Assembly (NCBI GenBank): GCA_035464115.1
Contig: DATHSN010000404.1
Coordinates: forward strand, 1 to 5,632
DNA from: DATHSN01 sp035464115
GTDB lineage: Bacteria; Actinomycetota; Acidimicrobiia; Acidimicrobiales; SKKL01
DNA length: 5,632 nucleotides
Direction: 5' to 3'
The notes under the pieces are model-generated. The model was given only the letters and a program-made list of their open reading frames with translations. It did no database searches and was not told the origin of the DNA. The translations under genes were made by a program, and so were the position numbers. Position 1 is the first letter of the stretch; each line of letters begins with the position of its first letter. Shown piece after piece: positions 4,290 to 5,632 of the stretch.

Positions 4290-5632
4290 GTGCTCACCAA
4301 GATCCTGATCGCCAACCGCGGCGAGATCGCCGTCCGAGTCATCCGCGCCTGCAAGGAGCTCGGCATCGGCACCGTCGCCGTCTACTCCGAGCTCGACCGG
4401 GACGCGCTGCACGTGCGCCTGGCCGACGAGGCCTACGCCCTCGGGGGCCAGACCGCCGCCGAGAGCTACCTCAACGTGCCGGCCATCCTCGACGCCATCG
4501 AGCGCAGCGGGGCCGACGGCGTCCACCCGGGCTACGGGTTCTTCTCCGAGAACGCCGACTTCGCCCGGTCGATCATCGCCAACGAGCGGGTGGCGTGGAT
4601 CGGTCCGCCGCCGGCGGCCATCGAGGTGATGGGCGACAAGATCAGCGCCCGCCTGGCCGCCGAGCGGGCCGGGGTCGAGGGCGTCCCCGGCACCACCGAC
4701 CTCATCACCGATCCCGAGCAGGTGCGGGCCTTCGGCGCCGAGCACGGCTGGCCGGTGGCCATCAAGGCCGCCTACGGCGGTGGCGGGCGCGGCATGAAGG
4801 TGGTGCGCGGGCCCGACGAGGTCGAGGCCGCCATCGAGTCGGCCCAGCGCGAGGCCAAGGCCTACTTCGGGCGCGACGAGATCTACATGGAGCGCTACCT
4901 CACCTGGCCCCGCCACATCGAGATGCAGGTGATCGCCGACACCCACGGCAACTGCGTGTGGATCGGCGAGCGCGACTGCTCGGCCCAGCGTCGTCACCAG
5001 AAGCTCATCGAGGAGGCGCCGGCGCCGGACTTCCCCGACGAGATCCGCCAGGCGATGGGCGCCGCCGCGGTGAAGGTGGCCAAGGCGTGCGACTACGTCA
5101 ACGCCGGCACCGTCGAGTTCCTCTACCAGGACGGCGAGTTCTACTACCTCGAGATGAACACCCGGCTGCAGGTCGAGCACCCGGTCACCGAGCTGGTGTC
5201 GGGCTACGACCTGGTGCGCGAGCAGATCCGGGTGGCGTCGGGGCTCCCGCTCAGCTTCTCCCAGGACGACATCGTCCTGCGGGGCCACGCCATCGAGTGC
5301 CGGATCAACGCCGAGGACCCCGCCGAGGGCGCCTTCCGCCCGTCGCCGGGCCGCATCGACAAGATCGTGGTCCCGCAGGGCTTCGGCGTGCGCTGGGACG
5401 GCGGCTACGAGTCGGGCGACGAGATCAGCCAGTACTACGACAACCTGCTGGGCAAGCTCTGCGTCTGGGGCCGCACCCGAGAGGTCGCCATCGCCCGCAT
5501 GATCCGTGCGCTCGAGGAGTTCGAGGTCGAGGGCATCGCGACGGTGAAGGATGCCGACCTGGCGATCCTGCGCCACCCCGACTTCGCCGCCAACACCCAC
5601 TCCACCAAGTGGGTCGAGGACACCCTCGACCT
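4290..5632 (+). CDS. accC: Biotin carboxylase subunit of acetyl-/propionyl-CoA carboxylase (3' end outside window)
   Basis: The product carboxylates carrier-bound biotin using ATP and bicarbonate, the first half-reaction of acyl-CoA carboxylases that make malonyl- or methylmalonyl-CoA. The 447 visible residues cover essentially a whole biotin carboxylase domain. ILIANRGEIAVRVIRA is at 5-20 and GYGFFSEN at 81-88. The ATP-grasp includes K117, K159 and the glycine loop GGGGRGM at 163-169. H209, HQK at 236-238, E276, EMNTRLQVEHPVTE at 288-301 and R338 follow. K159, H209, K238, E276, E288, N290, R292, E296 and R338 fall at the same numbers I recall for E. coli AccC. An in-frame TAA at 4278 leaves GTG 4290 as the only likely start; no Shine-Dalgarno precedes it. 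The gene is still open at the edge after THSTKWVEDTLD. Actinobacterial versions usually continue to about 590 residues with a biotin carboxyl carrier domain; a stand-alone AccC of about 450 is the alternative. Confidence 0.95.
   Translation, partial: MLTKILIANRGEIAVRVIRACKELGIGTVAVYSELDRDALHVRLADEAYALGGQTAAESYLNVPAILDAIERSGADGVHPGYGFFSENADFARSIIANERVAWIGPPPAAIEVMGDKISARLAAERAGVEGVPGTTDLITDPEQVRAFGAEHGWPVAIKAAYGGGGRGMKVVRGPDEVEAAIESAQREAKAYFGRDEIYMERYLTWPRHIEMQVIADTHGNCVWIGERDCSAQRRHQKLIEEAPAPDFPDEIRQAMGAAAVKVAKACDYVNAGTVEFLYQDGEFYYLEMNTRLQVEHPVTELVSGYDLVREQIRVASGLPLSFSQDDIVLRGHAIECRINAEDPAEGAFRPSPGRIDKIVVPQGFGVRWDGGYESGDEISQYYDNLLGKLCVWGRTREVAIARMIRALEEFEVEGIATVKDADLAILRHPDFAANTHSTKWVEDTLD

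Noticed and set aside
4018..4308. Plus-strand frame reaching an ATG at 4285 near accC
   Set aside because: The ATG at 4285 is out of frame with the biotin carboxylase and gives a short meaningless peptide; GTG 4290 gives the conserved N-terminus.
3837..5600. 587-codon open frame on the minus strand opposite accC
   Set aside because: It is antisense to a biotin carboxylase with every active-site residue in place. Its Val/Asp/Leu/His-rich composition is the usual complement of GC-rich coding sequence.
1..5632. Search by eye for a novel system: CRISPR-like direct repeats, tRNA, insertion-sequence ends, phage or defence genes
   Set aside because: No repeats with regular spacing, tRNA-like folds, transposase motifs or defence domains were seen. 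All five genes belong to well-known families.

Overview
The window is uniformly GC-rich, with almost every third codon position G or C, and is gene-dense. It carries five protein genes of recognisable bacterial families: two are cut by the window edges and three are complete. Very high GC, a LytR-CpsA-Psr (LCP) protein with a C-terminal LytR_C domain, GTG starts, a biotin carboxylase beside a biotin ligase, and several starts preceded by a TANNNT box instead of a Shine-Dalgarno site all suggest a member of the Actinomycetota. Acidimicrobiia-like is a guess I cannot prove from this much sequence.

Layout. Positions 1-951 (minus): 317 N-terminal residues of a UDP-glucose 6-dehydrogenase, running off the left edge just after VWGLTF. 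Positions 1035-2471 (minus): a membrane-anchored LCP glycopolymer transferase that lies upstream of ugd in transcription order, so the two may form a cell-surface polysaccharide unit. Positions 2540-3367 (plus): a class IV PLP aminotransferase, most likely 4-amino-4-deoxychorismate lyase, divergent from lcp. Positions 3472-4272 or 4284 (minus): a biotin-protein ligase without a DNA-binding domain, convergent with the aminotransferase gene. Positions 4290-5632 (plus): the biotin carboxylase domain of an acyl-CoA carboxylase, running off the right edge and divergent from the ligase.

How the genes work together. The left half supplies UDP-glucuronate and a wall-attachment enzyme for surface glycopolymers. 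The right half pairs the enzyme that attaches biotin with a subunit of a biotin-dependent carboxylase, which commits carbon to fatty-acid or related acyl-CoA metabolism. The aminotransferase probably serves folate (p-aminobenzoate) synthesis and stands alone here.

The intergenic gaps are short (83, 68, 104 and 5-17 bases) and no stretch over 300 bases lacks a gene. I see no RNA gene, mobile element, CRISPR array or long repeat. This is ordinary chromosomal housekeeping and surface-polysaccharide content. I do not find an undescribed system. The points most worth a second look are the apparent leaderless promoter boxes, especially the nearly abutting starts of the birA/accC divergent pair.
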